DNA of 18,770 nt from positions 1-18,770 of the forward strand of contig JAOXYB010017286.1 of NCBI GenBank assembly GCA_028565635.1, given 5' to 3'. The position numbers were made by a program, and so were the translations under genes. Shown piece by piece: positions 18,542 to 18,770 of this stretch. Source of the DNA: Phoronis ovalis (taxonomy: Eukaryota > Phoronida > Phoronidae). Under the pieces are notes generated by a model. It had not been told where the DNA came from and did not search any database. It worked only from the letters and a program-made list of their open reading frames with translations. The stretch's first letter is position 1. The number at the start of each line of letters is the position of its first letter.

Positions 18542-18552
18542 CTGGAAAATAA

Positions 18553-18770
18553 TTAATGAGAAATGCATGCAGTGATATGTTTATATACCATAATTGTTCC
18601 TAGTGAATACCTGTATATCTAAAAAAAGAATTCACTGAAAAGATCAATCATATAGACAAAAAAAATTATTTTTAAATAGATGTATATGCGTTCATTTGAT
18701 TTAACTTGGCAAGCTGAACCAAGGGCGTGAGTAAATGCGCAATGTTCTTGCAGTGTAGTGTAATCACATA
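18553..18770. other. Intronic sequence of the F-type lectin gene up to the right edge
   Basis: Upstream (minus-strand sense) of the exon at 18452-18541 the sequence is A+T-rich. I find no frame resembling the N-terminal half of an F-type lectin domain, so the preceding exon lies outside the window. Confidence 0.5.

Noticed and set aside
18429-18552. Plus-strand frame with a good-looking acceptor (CTCCTATTTTAG) and 40 open codons
   Set aside because: The minus strand over the same bases encodes the WMVDFG...RTDCC core of an F-type lectin with its own acceptor and donor, and the neighbouring minus-strand exons complete the domain.

Overview
This is an A+T-rich animal genomic window with multi-exon genes, GT-AG introns and degenerate transposable elements. 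Gene content (a clan-2 cytochrome P450, a LAPTM4 lysosomal membrane protein, a core-1-type beta-1,3-galactosyltransferase and an F-type lectin), interspersed MITE-like elements and a few TTAGGG motifs suggest a lophotrochozoan, most probably a bivalve mollusc. That assignment is an inference; no species-diagnostic marker is visible.

Layout, left to right. (1) 284-511 (+): last coding exon of an unrecognised protein with a GPI-anchor-like hydrophobic tail; the rest of the gene lies off the left edge. (2) 512-1846: intergenic, holding a decayed repeat element (about 812-1129) and telomere-like motifs. (3) 1847-6858 (+): an essentially complete 491-residue CYP2-like P450. A 381-bp element (5258-5638) with 12-bp inverted termini and a perfect 6-bp target duplication sits inside the exon between the I helix and the K helix. 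(4) 6859-7816: tail-to-tail 3' regions. (5) 7817-10934 (-): complete six-exon LAPTM4 homologue, 275 residues. (6) 10935-13987: intergenic, with a 466-bp transposable element (12383-12848) bounded by G/C-run inverted termini and a TATCG duplication. (7) 13988-15560 (+): complete two-exon C1GALT1-like GT31 glycosyltransferase, 303 residues. (8) 15561-17119: intergenic and lectin 3' region. (9) 17120-18541 (-): three short exons of an F-type lectin (fucolectin) domain, continuing off the right edge. They are too short to stand out as ORFs. The intron before the last exon carries a 540-bp MITE with TA duplications.

The genes are independent neighbours rather than an operon-like system. The P450 is expected in the ER membrane (oxidation of small hydrophobic compounds), LAPTM4 in late endosomes/lysosomes, the galactosyltransferase in the Golgi (mucin-type O-glycans), and the lectin is expected to be secreted (glycan recognition). 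The most notable observations are the coding-exon insertion in the P450, whose exact removal restores a full-length enzyme, and the lectin domain, whose sugar-binding motif keeps RxDCC but has lost the following Arg.
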